Shown here: positions 15,976 through 24,087 of the stretch, in pieces | Layout of the letters: every line of letters begins with the position of its first letter | Numbering within the stretch: position 1 is the stretch's first letter | From: Vulcanimicrobiota bacterium | Lineage (GTDB): Bacteria > Vulcanimicrobiota > Vulcanimicrobiia > Vulcanimicrobiales > Vulcanimicrobiaceae | Direction of reading: 5' to 3' | Length of the DNA: 63,509 nt | NCBI GenBank assembly: GCA_003164495.1 | Contig: PLTN01000191.1 | Span: forward strand, 1 to 63,509 | Position numbers and translations under genes: made by a program | The notes under the pieces: generated by a model | Databases searched by the model: none | What the model saw: only the letters and a program-made list of their open reading frames with translations | Told to the model about the DNA's origin: nothing

Positions 15976-16439
15976 ACCACCACCAACTGCTGCTCGCCGA
16001 ACAACACGAACCGGCGCAGACGCCGGGCGCCCTCGGGGTCTCTGAATCCATGTTCCAAAGCTACAGCGACCGTCTCGTAGGCCGCGGGCAGTTGGCCGAT
16101 CTCGTAGAGGGAACGCCGCCCGTTACGCGTCGCCCATATCCGGGCGAACGGGCGTTCATGAAGGCGCTGCGTAAAGCCGCTTCGTTCGCGGAACGCGATC
16201 AGGAGCGCGTTCGTACGAGCATCGCGCGCACCGAAGAACAACACGACGTCGGAAGACAGTGCGGCCGTTACGCCGCGGGCGAACCGGGGTGATCCCTCAT
16301 CCAGCTGCTCGATTGATTCGAGGGCGTGTATCCCGACGCCGCAGTAGGGAGCGACCCGCCCGAACACATCTCTGATCAGACGCGCGTCGTTCGATCGCCT
16401 GGGGTCGCTTAGGAGCATAGTTACACGGAGCTCACTCAT
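15972..16439 (-). CDS. small protein of unknown function, possibly a flavodoxin-fold FMN reductase relative
   Basis: 155 residues from the ATG at 16439. The N-terminus 'LRVTMLLSDPRRSNDARLIR' loosely resembles the strand-loop-helix phosphate site of NADPH-dependent FMN reductases (SsuE-type), and 'SSDVVLFFGARD' could be the third strand, but the match is weak and I do not assign a function. It is the first structural gene after the Cys leader and terminator at 16487-16609 and is coupled to the binding-protein gene by a four-base overlap. An FMN reductase would suit a sulfonate-monooxygenase pathway; that is only a suggestion. Confidence 0.6.
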   Translation of the reverse strand: MSELRVTMLLSDPRRSNDARLIRDVFGRVAPYCGVGIHALESIEQLDEGSPRFARGVTAALSSDVVLFFGARDARTNALLIAFRERSGFTQRLHERPFARIWATRNGRRSLYEIGQLPAAYETVAVALEHGFRDPEGARRLRRFVLFGEQQLVVV

Positions 16440-16486
16440 GAGGTGGCGTTGCGCTTTCTTTAGGCAATAAGCGAGGCGAGGCAAAC

Positions 16487-16516
16487 AAAAAAGCCCTCGC
16501 CTAACGGCGGGGCTTT
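16487..16516 (-). terminator. leader terminator (attenuator) before the 16439 operon
   Basis: Minus strand: AAAGCCCCGCC, loop GTTA, GGCGAGGGCTTTTTTG. It lies 47 bases upstream of the first structural gene and downstream of the Cys leader ORF. The 5' arm CCCCGCC can alternatively pair with GGCGGGA at 16557-16551. Confidence 0.88.
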
Positions 16517-16534
16517 GAGACAAAGCTCGAGGAG

Positions 16535-16609
16535 CTAGGTCAAAAGAACATCCCGCCAACGATCGATGCCGGTACAACAGAAACACATCGGGCGGGAAGC
16601 AGCGTTCAT
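16535..16609 (-). CDS. cysteine-codon leader peptide of the 16439 operon
   Basis: 24-codon ORF, ATG at 16609 to TAG at 16535-16537, containing 'MCFCC' at codons 8-12 (TGT TTC TGT TGT for the last four). A textbook four-segment attenuator is visible. Segment 1 is TCCCGCC (16597-16591, before the Cys codons), segment 2 is GGCGGGA (16557-16551, after them), segment 3 is the terminator arm CCCCGCC (16512-16506) and segment 4 is the other arm. 1:2 and 3:4 form when nothing stalls. A ribosome held at the Cys codons frees 2 to pair with 3, and the terminator is lost. Confidence 0.87.
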   Translation of the reverse strand: MNAASRPMCFCCTGIDRWRDVLLT

Positions 16610-16618
16610 TCTAAACCG

Positions 16619-16647
16619 ACTGTACCGCGCAAGAAATACGCTGTCAA
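16619..16647 (-). promoter_or_regulatory. promoter of the third cysteine leader
   Basis: TTGACA at 16647-16642, a 17-base spacer, TACAGT at 16624-16619 on the minus strand; the -10 hexamer is identical to that of the promoter at 11145. The leader ATG starts nine bases downstream, leaving at most a two- or three-base 5' leader. Confidence 0.75.
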
Positions 16648-16683
16648 CCTCAAGCAGCTTTGCCGCCTGCACTAACCCAAATT

Positions 16684-16730
16684 TGTCATCCCGAGCGGAG
16701 CGCCGACGGGCGCGTAGTCGAGGGACCGCC
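16684..16730 (+). repeat. dispersed intergenic repeat, long variant
   Basis: TGTCATCCCGAGCGGAGC, a short variable piece, then GGGCGCGTAGTCGAGGGA and CCGCC. It lies between the end of the gamma-glutamyltransferase gene and the promoter at 16647. Confidence 0.78.
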
Positions 16731-16737
16731 ACAACCC

Positions 16738-18333
16738 TTAATACCCGAGCGCGATCCCATCTTTCCGCGGATCACTTCCACCAATGAGGACACCGCGCTG
16801 ACGATCGATCCAGATCGCCTGTCCCCCGCCATGCGGACTGTCAATCTCAAGCACGCGATGTCCCCGCGCCGTTAACCCCGCGCGTGCTTCCTTAGGGACC
16901 CCGCGCTCGACATACACGTCACCAAACCGCGGCATCACCCGCGGCAGGTCGAGCGCCGCCTGCACGTCCAGTCCGTGATCGAACATGTTCGTCAACAACA
17001 AACTCTGCCCGACCGGCTGAAAATGCCCGCCCATCACGCCGAACGGCATCACCGCGTGGCCATCGCGCGTCAGCATCCCCGGAATGATCGTATGCATCGG
17101 CCGCTTTCCCGGCGCAATCGCATTCGGATGTCCGCGCTCGAGCACGAACGAAGCCCCGCGATTGTGCAACAGCACGCCACTGCGCTCCGCGTAAATCGTC
17201 GACCCGAAGCTCTCGAAGATCGAGTTGATGAAACTGCACGCATTCCCGAATTCATCGACGACGGTGAGATACACCGTATCCCGATGCTCAGGCAACCGCG
17301 TCTCGCCGGGTTCGGGCAGTTCCGCCAGCGCCCGATCGTCATCGATCAGCCGACGCAGCGCACCGAGGTATTCGCTCGAGAGTAGCCGGTCCACCGGAAC
17401 GTCGACCACGGCCGGATCGGCGAGAAACGCGTCGCGGTCGCGAAATCCAAGCCGCGCCGCCTCCACATGCCGATGCAGTCGCAGGGGCCCAAGGGCACCA
17501 TCTGCTTTTCCCAGACCGTCTAAGATACCCAGAATCATCAATGCAATGAGCCCGGACCCATTCGGCGGACACTCCCAAACCTCGAAGCCCTTCCACGCTA
17601 GACGAATCGGCTCGACAAACTGCGCGGTCGTCAATCCAGCCGCGAAATCCGCTTCGGTATGCACCCCGCCGCGAGCTCGCAGCGTGCGCACGATATCCGC
17701 CGCAACATCACCGCCATAAAAAGCCGCGGCACCGTGTTCCGCAATCGCTCGCAACGTTTGCGCGAGCGCCGGGTTCGACATCCGAGCGCCCGCTCGCGGT
17801 GCTTGGCCACCCGCCAGAAACGCTCCAACTCCGTTGTTCCGAAGCCGTGCGCTGTTGAGCCGCCAATCATACGCCAAGCGCGGCTGCACCGCGTAGCCGT
17901 CCTCGGCAAAGGCAATTGCGGGCCGCAAGAGCTCGTCGAGTCCGCGACTGCCGAAGCGCCCGCACAGCGTCTCCCACGCCGACACCGCGCCCGGAATCGT
18001 CACCGAATCCGGACCCTCCGGATCGATAAACGCCTCCCCGCGCGCACGGATCGCATCGAGATCGACGGCAGCCGGCGCGCGCCCCGACCCGTTCAAGGCA
18101 TAAACGCGCCCGCTGCCGGCCGGCGCATAGAGACAGAAGACGTCGCCGCCGATCCCCGTCGACTGCGGCTCCACGACCGCCAGCACCGCAGCCGCCGTGA
18201 TTGCGGCGTCCATCGCATTCCCGCCCGAGCGCAACATCTCAACGGCCGCCAACGTCGCTTGCGGCATCGAGGTCGCCGCCATGCCGTGAAGCGCGTATAC
18301 CGGCCCGCGCCCCGGAGCGTGAAAGTCGCGCAT
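16738..18333 (-). CDS. ggt: gamma-glutamyltransferase family protein (Ntn hydrolase)
   Basis: 531 residues from the ATG at 18333, with a GTG one codon earlier. The N-terminal nucleophile that self-cleavage would expose is the Thr in 'RDTVYLTVVDEFGN' (about residue 353), splitting the precursor into large and small chains. Substrate-loop elements 'GGNAMDA' and 'STGIGGDVF' are typical. There is no signal peptide, unlike classical periplasmic GGT, so it resembles cytoplasmic members such as HpxW/oxamate amidohydrolase-like enzymes. It directly follows the binding protein at 18337 and is probably co-transcribed with it. The substrate could be a gamma-glutamyl compound or a small amide. Confidence 0.85.
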   Translation of the reverse strand: MRDFHAPGRGPVYALHGMAATSMPQATLAAVEMLRSGGNAMDAAITAAAVLAVVEPQSTGIGGDVFCLYAPAGSGRVYALNGSGRAPAAVDLDAIRARGEAFIDPEGPDSVTIPGAVSAWETLCGRFGSRGLDELLRPAIAFAEDGYAVQPRLAYDWRLNSARLRNNGVGAFLAGGQAPRAGARMSNPALAQTLRAIAEHGAAAFYGGDVAADIVRTLRARGGVHTEADFAAGLTTAQFVEPIRLAWKGFEVWECPPNGSGLIALMILGILDGLGKADGALGPLRLHRHVEAARLGFRDRDAFLADPAVVDVPVDRLLSSEYLGALRRLIDDDRALAELPEPGETRLPEHRDTVYLTVVDEFGNACSFINSIFESFGSTIYAERSGVLLHNRGASFVLERGHPNAIAPGKRPMHTIIPGMLTRDGHAVMPFGVMGGHFQPVGQSLLLTNMFDHGLDVQAALDLPRVMPRFGDVYVERGVPKEARAGLTARGHRVLEIDSPHGGGQAIWIDRQRGVLIGGSDPRKDGIALGY

Positions 18334-18336
18334 CAC

Positions 18337-19305
18337 TTACTTGACGAGCGCGACTTTGCTGATCATCGATCGCGCATCGACGTGCCCGGATAGCGACTTC
18401 TGGGCGTTCGCCGCATCGAGAAACGGCTGCATCATGCTCACATCGAACATCACGCCGTATGCGGCGCGCCGCATATGGGCGACGGTCTCCGGCGGCAAGC
18501 CGGTGTATTGCGCGACGATCGCACCCGACTTCGGCCAATTCGACTTGGTGTTCGCCCAAAGCGCCGCCTCATGCATCGCCGCGACAAACTGTGCGGCGAG
18601 CGCCGGATGATCGGCCACCCAGTCCTCCGTCGCGAACCACGTGGTGAGTTCGACGTCTTTGCCAATCGCGCTATAGGGATACCCGATAATGCGATTCTCT
18701 TCCAGCGACGGCGTCAGGCTCGGCTCGTTGATCGTCGCAGCATCGACGGTGCCGCGCTCGACCGCCGCAGCCATGCTCGGCTGCGGCAATTCGATGAACT
18801 TCACCGAATCAGGATCCGCCCCATTATCTTGCAGCCATTTGTAGGTCGCCACTTTGGCCGGTCCCGAGATCGACGGCTCGCCGATCGTTTTCCCGTTGAG
18901 GTCCTTCGCGGTTTTGATCGTCGATGACTTCGCCACGATCAGCGCCGTCGCGGGCGCCGCGGCCTGATACAGGTACGACGGCGAAATGAGCGTCAATGGA
19001 ACGCCGTGCAAGCGAGCCTCAGCGATGTCGATGACGCCCCCCTCGCCGATGTCGACCGATTTACCGGTGACTGCCGCGGCGATCGCGGGACCGCTGCCGT
19101 GCACGGCAATGAACTTCGCCTCGATCCCATGCTTCTTTAGGAAGCCCATGTCTTGGGCGAAGTACGCCAAGGCGTTGGAGTCCTGACCCGGCGTCGCGAT
19201 CGTGATGACCGTAAGCGGCGGCGGCGACTGGGCCGCGCCGGAGCTCATCGTCCCAAGAATCGCAAGCATCGCGAGAGCGACCCATTTCAAGGCGTTCATT
19301 GCCAT
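18337..19305 (-). CDS. NMT1/SsuA-like periplasmic solute-binding protein
   Basis: 322 residues with a Sec signal peptide ending near 'SSGAAQS'. Lobe 1 contains 'DSNALAYFAQDMGFLKKHGI' and the bridge segment is 'AKDLNGKTIGE'. It is the first gene of a two-gene unit with the gamma-glutamyltransferase, two bases apart, so the imported ligand may be the enzyme's substrate. It is divergent from the SRPBCC gene at 19369. There is no membrane component nearby. Confidence 0.83.
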   Translation of the reverse strand: MAMNALKWVALAMLAILGTMSSGAAQSPPPLTVITIATPGQDSNALAYFAQDMGFLKKHGIEAKFIAVHGSGPAIAAAVTGKSVDIGEGGVIDIAEARLHGVPLTLISPSYLYQAAAPATALIVAKSSTIKTAKDLNGKTIGEPSISGPAKVATYKWLQDNGADPDSVKFIELPQPSMAAAVERGTVDAATINEPSLTPSLEENRIIGYPYSAIGKDVELTTWFATEDWVADHPALAAQFVAAMHEAALWANTKSNWPKSGAIVAQYTGLPPETVAHMRRAAYGVMFDVSMMQPFLDAANAQKSLSGHVDARSMISKVALVK

Positions 19306-19368
19306 TCTAGTGTGTCCGCGAGGCTCGATTTCCTGTTATGTGGAATTCCTCATCACGGAGGCACGCCG

Positions 19369-19953
19369 ATGTCTGAAACACATGAAACCCACCGCGAACT
19401 CGCGGTCAACAAGTCAGCCGACGAGGTTTGGGAATGGATCTCAAACATCAGCAACGTGATGACGGCGAATCAGTTCCATGTCGGGCTCGACTGCGATCCC
19501 GCCGACATCCGCGACCCGCGCCCCGGTCTCGACGTGCCGATCGTGCACGAAATCTTCGGCGCGCGCCACATACGGCTCGCCAAGATCACGAAGTACGTCG
19601 ATTACGAAATCGCCTGGGGCGAACGTCTCCCCGACCCGAACGCTGACGACCGCTTTCCGCATAGCGAGGGCTGGAAGGTGGAATCGACCGGCTCGAGCAC
19701 GTGCATCATCCGTAACCGCTTGCGCGGGCGGCACTTGTTCCCGCTGGCCGACGTCTTCGGCAAAGAACTGTGGGACCTGCTCATCCCGCCGATCCTCGAC
19801 AACGATCTCCAAGATGTCGCGTTCGCGGTCGGCGCCATCGAACGCAAGCAGCCGGTGCAGTTGCCGCCCCTCGCCGGCGTGTTGCAGCGCCTCTCTCGCG
19901 CGCGCGAAATCAACGGAGTACCCGCCGGCGAGTTCTTTACGTCATCCGGCTAA
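19369..19953 (+). CDS. SRPBCC (START-like) domain protein
   Basis: 194 residues; the start ATG at 19369 follows an excellent GGAGG site. The N-terminus 'HRELAVNKSADEVWEWISN' is the first strand and helix of the helix-grip fold found in polyketide cyclases, Bet v 1-like proteins and aromatic oxygenase C-terminal domains. The rest is not diagnostic. It is a single gene divergent from the binding-protein/GGT unit, and its stop lies 12 bases from the convergent LLM gene. It may bind a hydrophobic ligand; the function is unknown. Confidence 0.6.
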   Translation: MSETHETHRELAVNKSADEVWEWISNISNVMTANQFHVGLDCDPADIRDPRPGLDVPIVHEIFGARHIRLAKITKYVDYEIAWGERLPDPNADDRFPHSEGWKVESTGSSTCIIRNRLRGRHLFPLADVFGKELWDLLIPPILDNDLQDVAFAVGAIERKQPVQLPPLAGVLQRLSRAREINGVPAGEFFTSSG

Positions 19954-19965
19954 TATCTCGTCGCT

Positions 19966-21042
19966 TCATATCAGTACCTCGCCGGCCTTGAGTGCCGGGA
20001 TCACGCGTTCGCCGAACAGTTGTACCGAAGAGATGTACAGTTCGCGCGGCATCGCGTCGAATTGGTGATTCACGAGGAGCAGGTCGTAGCCCACGCGTTG
20101 ATGCTGGGCGCGAATGGCGGCGGCAACGGTGGCCGGGCTGCCGAGGAACGCCAAGCCTTCGTCGAGCCAGAAGTCGACGGACTGCGCGGTTTCGTAATAG
20201 ATGCGCGCAAGTTCGCGCGTGTCGGGCGTAACGTCGCCGAGCAAGTGTTTGGCGCGGTGCACGGCCTCCGGACCTTGGATACCCCGCAGCATGTACTGTT
20301 CGGCCTGTTCGCGCGCTAACTCATCCGTTTCGGCGACGTGCACGTGACGCACGAGGGCCGCGCGCCGGCGTGGACCGGGGTGCGCATAGCCGTCGAGCTC
20401 CTTACGCCAGTGCGCGAATTTTTCGGCGGCGACCGTTTCCGATTCGAAGATCTGCCCGACGTTGAAATTCATCTTCGCCGCATACTCGTACGACGAGATG
20501 CTGTGCGCGCCCATCCAAACCGGCGGATGCGGCTGCTGGTAGGGATGCGGCTGCGGTGTTGCCCCGGTGAACGTGAAGTGTTCGCCCGCGTGATCGACCA
20601 CGCGCTCCGTCCATGCTTTGAGCAACACCTCGATGGCCTCGCATCCTTGCGCGCGACGGTCCTTGAAGTCGATGTGCCACGGTTCGAACTCACGAGTTCT
20701 CGTTCCGAAGCCGAGCCCGACATCGAGCCGGCCATGCGAGAGGTGGTCGACGGTTGCCGTGTCCTGAGCGAGCCGGATCGGGTGGTGCAGCGGAACCTGG
20801 AAGATCATCGTGCCGATGCGAATCGTGTTCGTCGCGAGCGCAAGCGCGGCGAGATACGGCGCAGGAGCGGTGATGCAAGCGAATCCGGGGTTTTGATGCT
20901 CGATAAAGAAAAATGAATGGTAACCGCTGCGCTCCGCGAGCTGGGCGTCACCGAGGTGCTGCTCGAACGCCGCGGCCGTCTCGGCCGGCGAGGTATCCGG
21001 GATCGCGGTCGTGTCGAAGAGACCACAGTCGAGTTCGCTCAT
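19966..21042 (-). CDS. LLM-class (luciferase-like) flavin-dependent monooxygenase
   Basis: 358 residues, TIM-barrel family of bacterial luciferase, SsuD and nitrilotriacetate monooxygenase. Family features: 'FFIEHQNPGF' (strand 2), 'RIGTMIFQVPLHHPIRLAQD', 'LSHGRLDVGLGFG' and 'PPVWMGAHS'. It is the last gene of the minus-strand run 25118-19966, with an 82-base gap before it. Reduced FMN must come from elsewhere, since no flavin reductase is recognisable in this run. Members desulfonate alkanesulfonates or hydroxylate chelators; the substrate here is unknown. Confidence 0.85.
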   Translation of the reverse strand: MSELDCGLFDTTAIPDTSPAETAAAFEQHLGDAQLAERSGYHSFFFIEHQNPGFACITAPAPYLAALALATNTIRIGTMIFQVPLHHPIRLAQDTATVDHLSHGRLDVGLGFGTRTREFEPWHIDFKDRRAQGCEAIEVLLKAWTERVVDHAGEHFTFTGATPQPHPYQQPHPPVWMGAHSISSYEYAAKMNFNVGQIFESETVAAEKFAHWRKELDGYAHPGPRRRAALVRHVHVAETDELAREQAEQYMLRGIQGPEAVHRAKHLLGDVTPDTRELARIYYETAQSVDFWLDEGLAFLGSPATVAAAIRAQHQRVGYDLLLVNHQFDAMPRELYISSVQLFGERVIPALKAGEVLI

Positions 21043-21124
21043 GGCCGCCTTTTATCGAGCGTGCCCGGCTTACCCTGGGTTACTGCGGGCGACGAAGCTG
21101 CGACGTTCCGGCAAGAGCCGCAGG

Positions 21125-22126
21125 TCACGGGATGAGCAGCAGCTTGCCGCTTGTTCCGCGGCCTTCGAGCGCGCGATGCGCGTCCGCGGCCTGCGCGAGT
21201 GGAAGCTTCCGATCGATGGTAAGGCGCAACCAGCCTTCACGGAACCCGGCGAGGACGGCGGCAGCGCGGCGCGCGACTTCCTCCGGCGTGCGGGTAAAAT
21301 GCAGCAGGCCCGCGCCGCTTACCGTAACGGCCCGCCCACTATACGCGTTGGGCGAAACGGGTTCCACGGGTCCGCTCGCGGCGCCGTAGACGACGATATG
21401 ACCGCGCACCTTCACCGCCGCGAGATCGCCCGGGAACGTCGTCTTGCCCACCGCGTCGAGGATCAGATCGACGCCCTCACCGTTCGTGATGCGCATGACC
21501 TCCTCGGCGAAATTCGTCTCGTTGTAGAGAATCACATCGCGCGCGCCCATCGCTTTGGCTTTCTCCGCCTTGGCGGCGCTCGACGTCGTACCGATCACGT
21601 GCGCGCCTAAATGCGTCGCCCACTGCGTCAGGAGCAATCCCATCCCGCCTGCCACCGCATGGACGAGCACCGTCGTGCCGAGACCGACCGTTACGTACTC
21701 GTGCAACAGATAGTGCGCGGTCATTCCCTGGAGCGGGAGTGCCGCGGCTTCGACGAGATCGACGTCATCCGGGATCCGGATGACTTGCCACGCGGGCGCC
21801 AGCGCGTAATCGGCATACGTGCAGCCAATCGCCGTCGCATTTTGGGCGTACGTGCCGAACGGCGTTGCGAACATCACCCGATCGCCCACACGCAGGTCGC
21901 TCACGCCTTCACCGACGGCCCCAACCGTACCCGATGCCTCGCCGCCCGGGATCCGCGGGAACGTGATACCGGCACGGCCGCCCATACGCATGCCGACGTC
22001 CATGAAGTTAACGCCGGACGCGGCAACGCGAACGAGCACCTCGCCACGCCCGGGCGAGGGCATCGGCACGTCAACCTGTTCGAGCACCTCCGGGCCGCCG
22101 GCCCGCACGGCAACGATCGCTTTCAT
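21125..22126 (-). CDS. quinone oxidoreductase-like zinc-independent MDR dehydrogenase
   Basis: 333 residues of the medium-chain reductase superfamily, QOR subgroup. It has 'GVNFMDVGMRMG' and 'PGGEASGTVGAVG' and a nucleotide-binding 'AVAGGMGLLLTQWA' with GTTSS after the second strand, suggesting NADPH. The structural-zinc cysteines are absent, as in QOR. It follows the binding-protein gene at 22136 by nine bases in the same run. It may reduce a quinone or enone intermediate made by the neighbouring monooxygenases. Confidence 0.85.
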   Translation of the reverse strand: MKAIVAVRAGGPEVLEQVDVPMPSPGRGEVLVRVAASGVNFMDVGMRMGGRAGITFPRIPGGEASGTVGAVGEGVSDLRVGDRVMFATPFGTYAQNATAIGCTYADYALAPAWQVIRIPDDVDLVEAAALPLQGMTAHYLLHEYVTVGLGTTVLVHAVAGGMGLLLTQWATHLGAHVIGTTSSAAKAEKAKAMGARDVILYNETNFAEEVMRITNGEGVDLILDAVGKTTFPGDLAAVKVRGHIVVYGAASGPVEPVSPNAYSGRAVTVSGAGLLHFTRTPEEVARRAAAVLAGFREGWLRLTIDRKLPLAQAADAHRALEGRGTSGKLLLIP

Positions 22127-22135
22127 GAAGGGCCG

Positions 22136-23083
22136 TTATTTCGGAGCTTGATAGATGAGTTCTTCGGGCTTGAACGGCGCATCGATCTGCTTGTACCGCA
22201 CCATGAGATCGATCGTCGGTTGAATCAGCGGCGCCGAGAGCGCATCGAGAAACACCGGGCGCGCCGATGAATTGATGGTCGCGATGTCGGCCTTGGTATT
22301 CTTCGCAAAAATGGCGACCGCTTTGTCGGGGTTCTTGTTGGCCCAGTCGGCCGTATCACGGATCGTTGCGGCAAAACGGCGAACGAGATCGGGATGGGCC
22401 TGTGCCCAAGCCTTGGTCGCCACGAACACGTTCACGGCCCAGACGTTTCCGATCGCGGCAAACGGATCGGGCCCGATCTGGTGCGCGAACGGCTTGGCCT
22501 GCGTCGTGAACGGCTCGAGGCCGATCGCACCGTCGATACGGCCCTCCTGCAACGTCGCAGCCGTCGCGGGAAAGGGAATTTCAATGTACTTGACCTTGCT
22601 CGAGTCGCCGCCGTTCTTATCGATCCAAAGGTCCATGGCCAGCTCGCCCATGCTGCGCAGCGGGAACGTGCCGACGGTTTTGCCCTCGAAGTCCTTGGCC
22701 GACTCGATCGCGGCGCCGTTGCGCACCAGCATCGTCACGATCTTGCTCTTCGCAGCGTCGTAGCCGGACGCCGGCGCGATCGCCACGATTGCCAGTCCCT
22801 TGGCGTGGGCTTGTTCGAGGTTATTGATGCCCACGGCGCCGACGTCGATGTCGCCGCTTACCAGCGCGTTGATCGTCACGGCAGCATTCGGCTGCACTTG
22901 AATATCGGGCGTCAAACCGTTCTTCGCGAAAAAGCCCATGTCGGCAGCATAAAACGGCTCGGCTGAGACCTCGATGGTCGAGATACCGATGCGCAGGGTG
23001 GGCGAGCTTTGGGCCATTGTCGCCGAGACGCTCACCACCACCATGACGAGGACAGCAAAGACCGCCGTGAGGCGTTGGTTCAT
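22136..23083 (-). CDS. NMT1/SsuA-like periplasmic solute-binding protein
   Basis: 315 residues, Sec signal ending 'SVSATMAQS'. It contains 'FYAADMGFFAKNGLTPDIQ' and 'AKDFEGKTVG'. The start overlaps the stop of another binding-protein gene (23080) by four bases, so two different binding proteins are made in tandem, an unusual arrangement that suggests two ligands feeding one pathway. No transporter membrane genes are in the run. Confidence 0.84.
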   Translation of the reverse strand: MNQRLTAVFAVLVMVVVSVSATMAQSSPTLRIGISTIEVSAEPFYAADMGFFAKNGLTPDIQVQPNAAVTINALVSGDIDVGAVGINNLEQAHAKGLAIVAIAPASGYDAAKSKIVTMLVRNGAAIESAKDFEGKTVGTFPLRSMGELAMDLWIDKNGGDSSKVKYIEIPFPATAATLQEGRIDGAIGLEPFTTQAKPFAHQIGPDPFAAIGNVWAVNVFVATKAWAQAHPDLVRRFAATIRDTADWANKNPDKAVAIFAKNTKADIATINSSARPVFLDALSAPLIQPTIDLMVRYKQIDAPFKPEELIYQAPK

Positions 23084-24087
23084 TTAGTACTCCGCACGTA
23101 GGAATCGTCGATCAATGCATCGATCGGCACCTTCTTCTGCAACATGTTCAGCGCGAGCCAGAGCTGCTCTTGTCGCCGGATCGAGTCGATGTCGATCTTA
23201 CCGTCGCCGGGATACGCGGGACCGGGAATCGCCGCGAAGGCGCTGCGATCGAGCCCCGACCACTTGCTTTCGCTATCGATCAGCTCCGGCGTCCACTTCC
23301 CGTTGGACGCCGCGATGTCGCGGCACGCGCGCATGAAGGCGCGCACGAACCGCACGGCCGCATCATGGTGATCTCGCGCGAACGCCGGCCCGATCGCCAG
23401 ATACGCCGATTGGAACGACGGGATCACGTCTTGATAGCTGAGCCAGCGATGCGCAACGCCCATCTTCTGGAACTCGGTCGCAAGCGGTTCGGTGACGCTC
23501 ATCGCGTCGTACTGTTTGTTTCGCAGCGCGGGCAGAAAGCTCGTTGCGGAGCCGGTGATCCCGACGTTCATGATCACGTTCGACATCGTCAACCCAGCCT
23601 TCGCCAGGATGTCGAACGCGAGCACGTCGTTGGGCGAGCCGTTCGGCTTGGGCAGCTTCTTCCCGCGCAGATCGGCCGGCGTACGAATCGCCTTGGAATC
23701 CCACAAATCTTGGCGCACCATGAAGTAGACGGTCTCGTTCCAGCCCTTGTGCGCTGCTTGGATCGGCGCAACGATCTTGATGCCGAAACCTTCGGTATAC
23801 TGGTTGAAGAATGCCGGCCCCATCACTTGCGGGGCCACGTCGATGTCGCCGCGCGCGAGATACGGAACGACCAGTCCCAGCGATCCGGGCGTCTTGGAAA
23901 CGCGCACGTCCAGATGTTCGTCGGTGAAGTATCCCTTGTCGATCGCCACCATGAACGGCAACTCATCGTAGAGGTTGGGATTGAACATCAGCCGCACGAC
24001 GTCGGCGTCGGCCGCGGGCGCAGCACTCGGGAAGAGCCCGACGGACAACGCGGCAACGACGATCCAGAGCAGGCACGCCTTGAACAT
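23080..24087 (-). CDS. divergent NMT1-like periplasmic solute-binding protein
   Basis: 335 residues from the ATG at 24087, Sec signal 'LLWIVVAALSVGLFPSAAPA'. It is less typical than its neighbours: lobe 1 reads 'LPFMVAIDKGYFTDEHLDVR' and the ligand loop 'GSLGLVVPYLARGDID'. The start overlaps the stop of the LLM gene by one base (TAATG). It is the second gene of the run LLM, binding protein, binding protein, QOR, LLM. Confidence 0.8.
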   Translation of the reverse strand: MFKACLLWIVVAALSVGLFPSAAPAADADVVRLMFNPNLYDELPFMVAIDKGYFTDEHLDVRVSKTPGSLGLVVPYLARGDIDVAPQVMGPAFFNQYTEGFGIKIVAPIQAAHKGWNETVYFMVRQDLWDSKAIRTPADLRGKKLPKPNGSPNDVLAFDILAKAGLTMSNVIMNVGITGSATSFLPALRNKQYDAMSVTEPLATEFQKMGVAHRWLSYQDVIPSFQSAYLAIGPAFARDHHDAAVRFVRAFMRACRDIAASNGKWTPELIDSESKWSGLDRSAFAAIPGPAYPGDGKIDIDSIRRQEQLWLALNMLQKKVPIDALIDDSYVRSTK

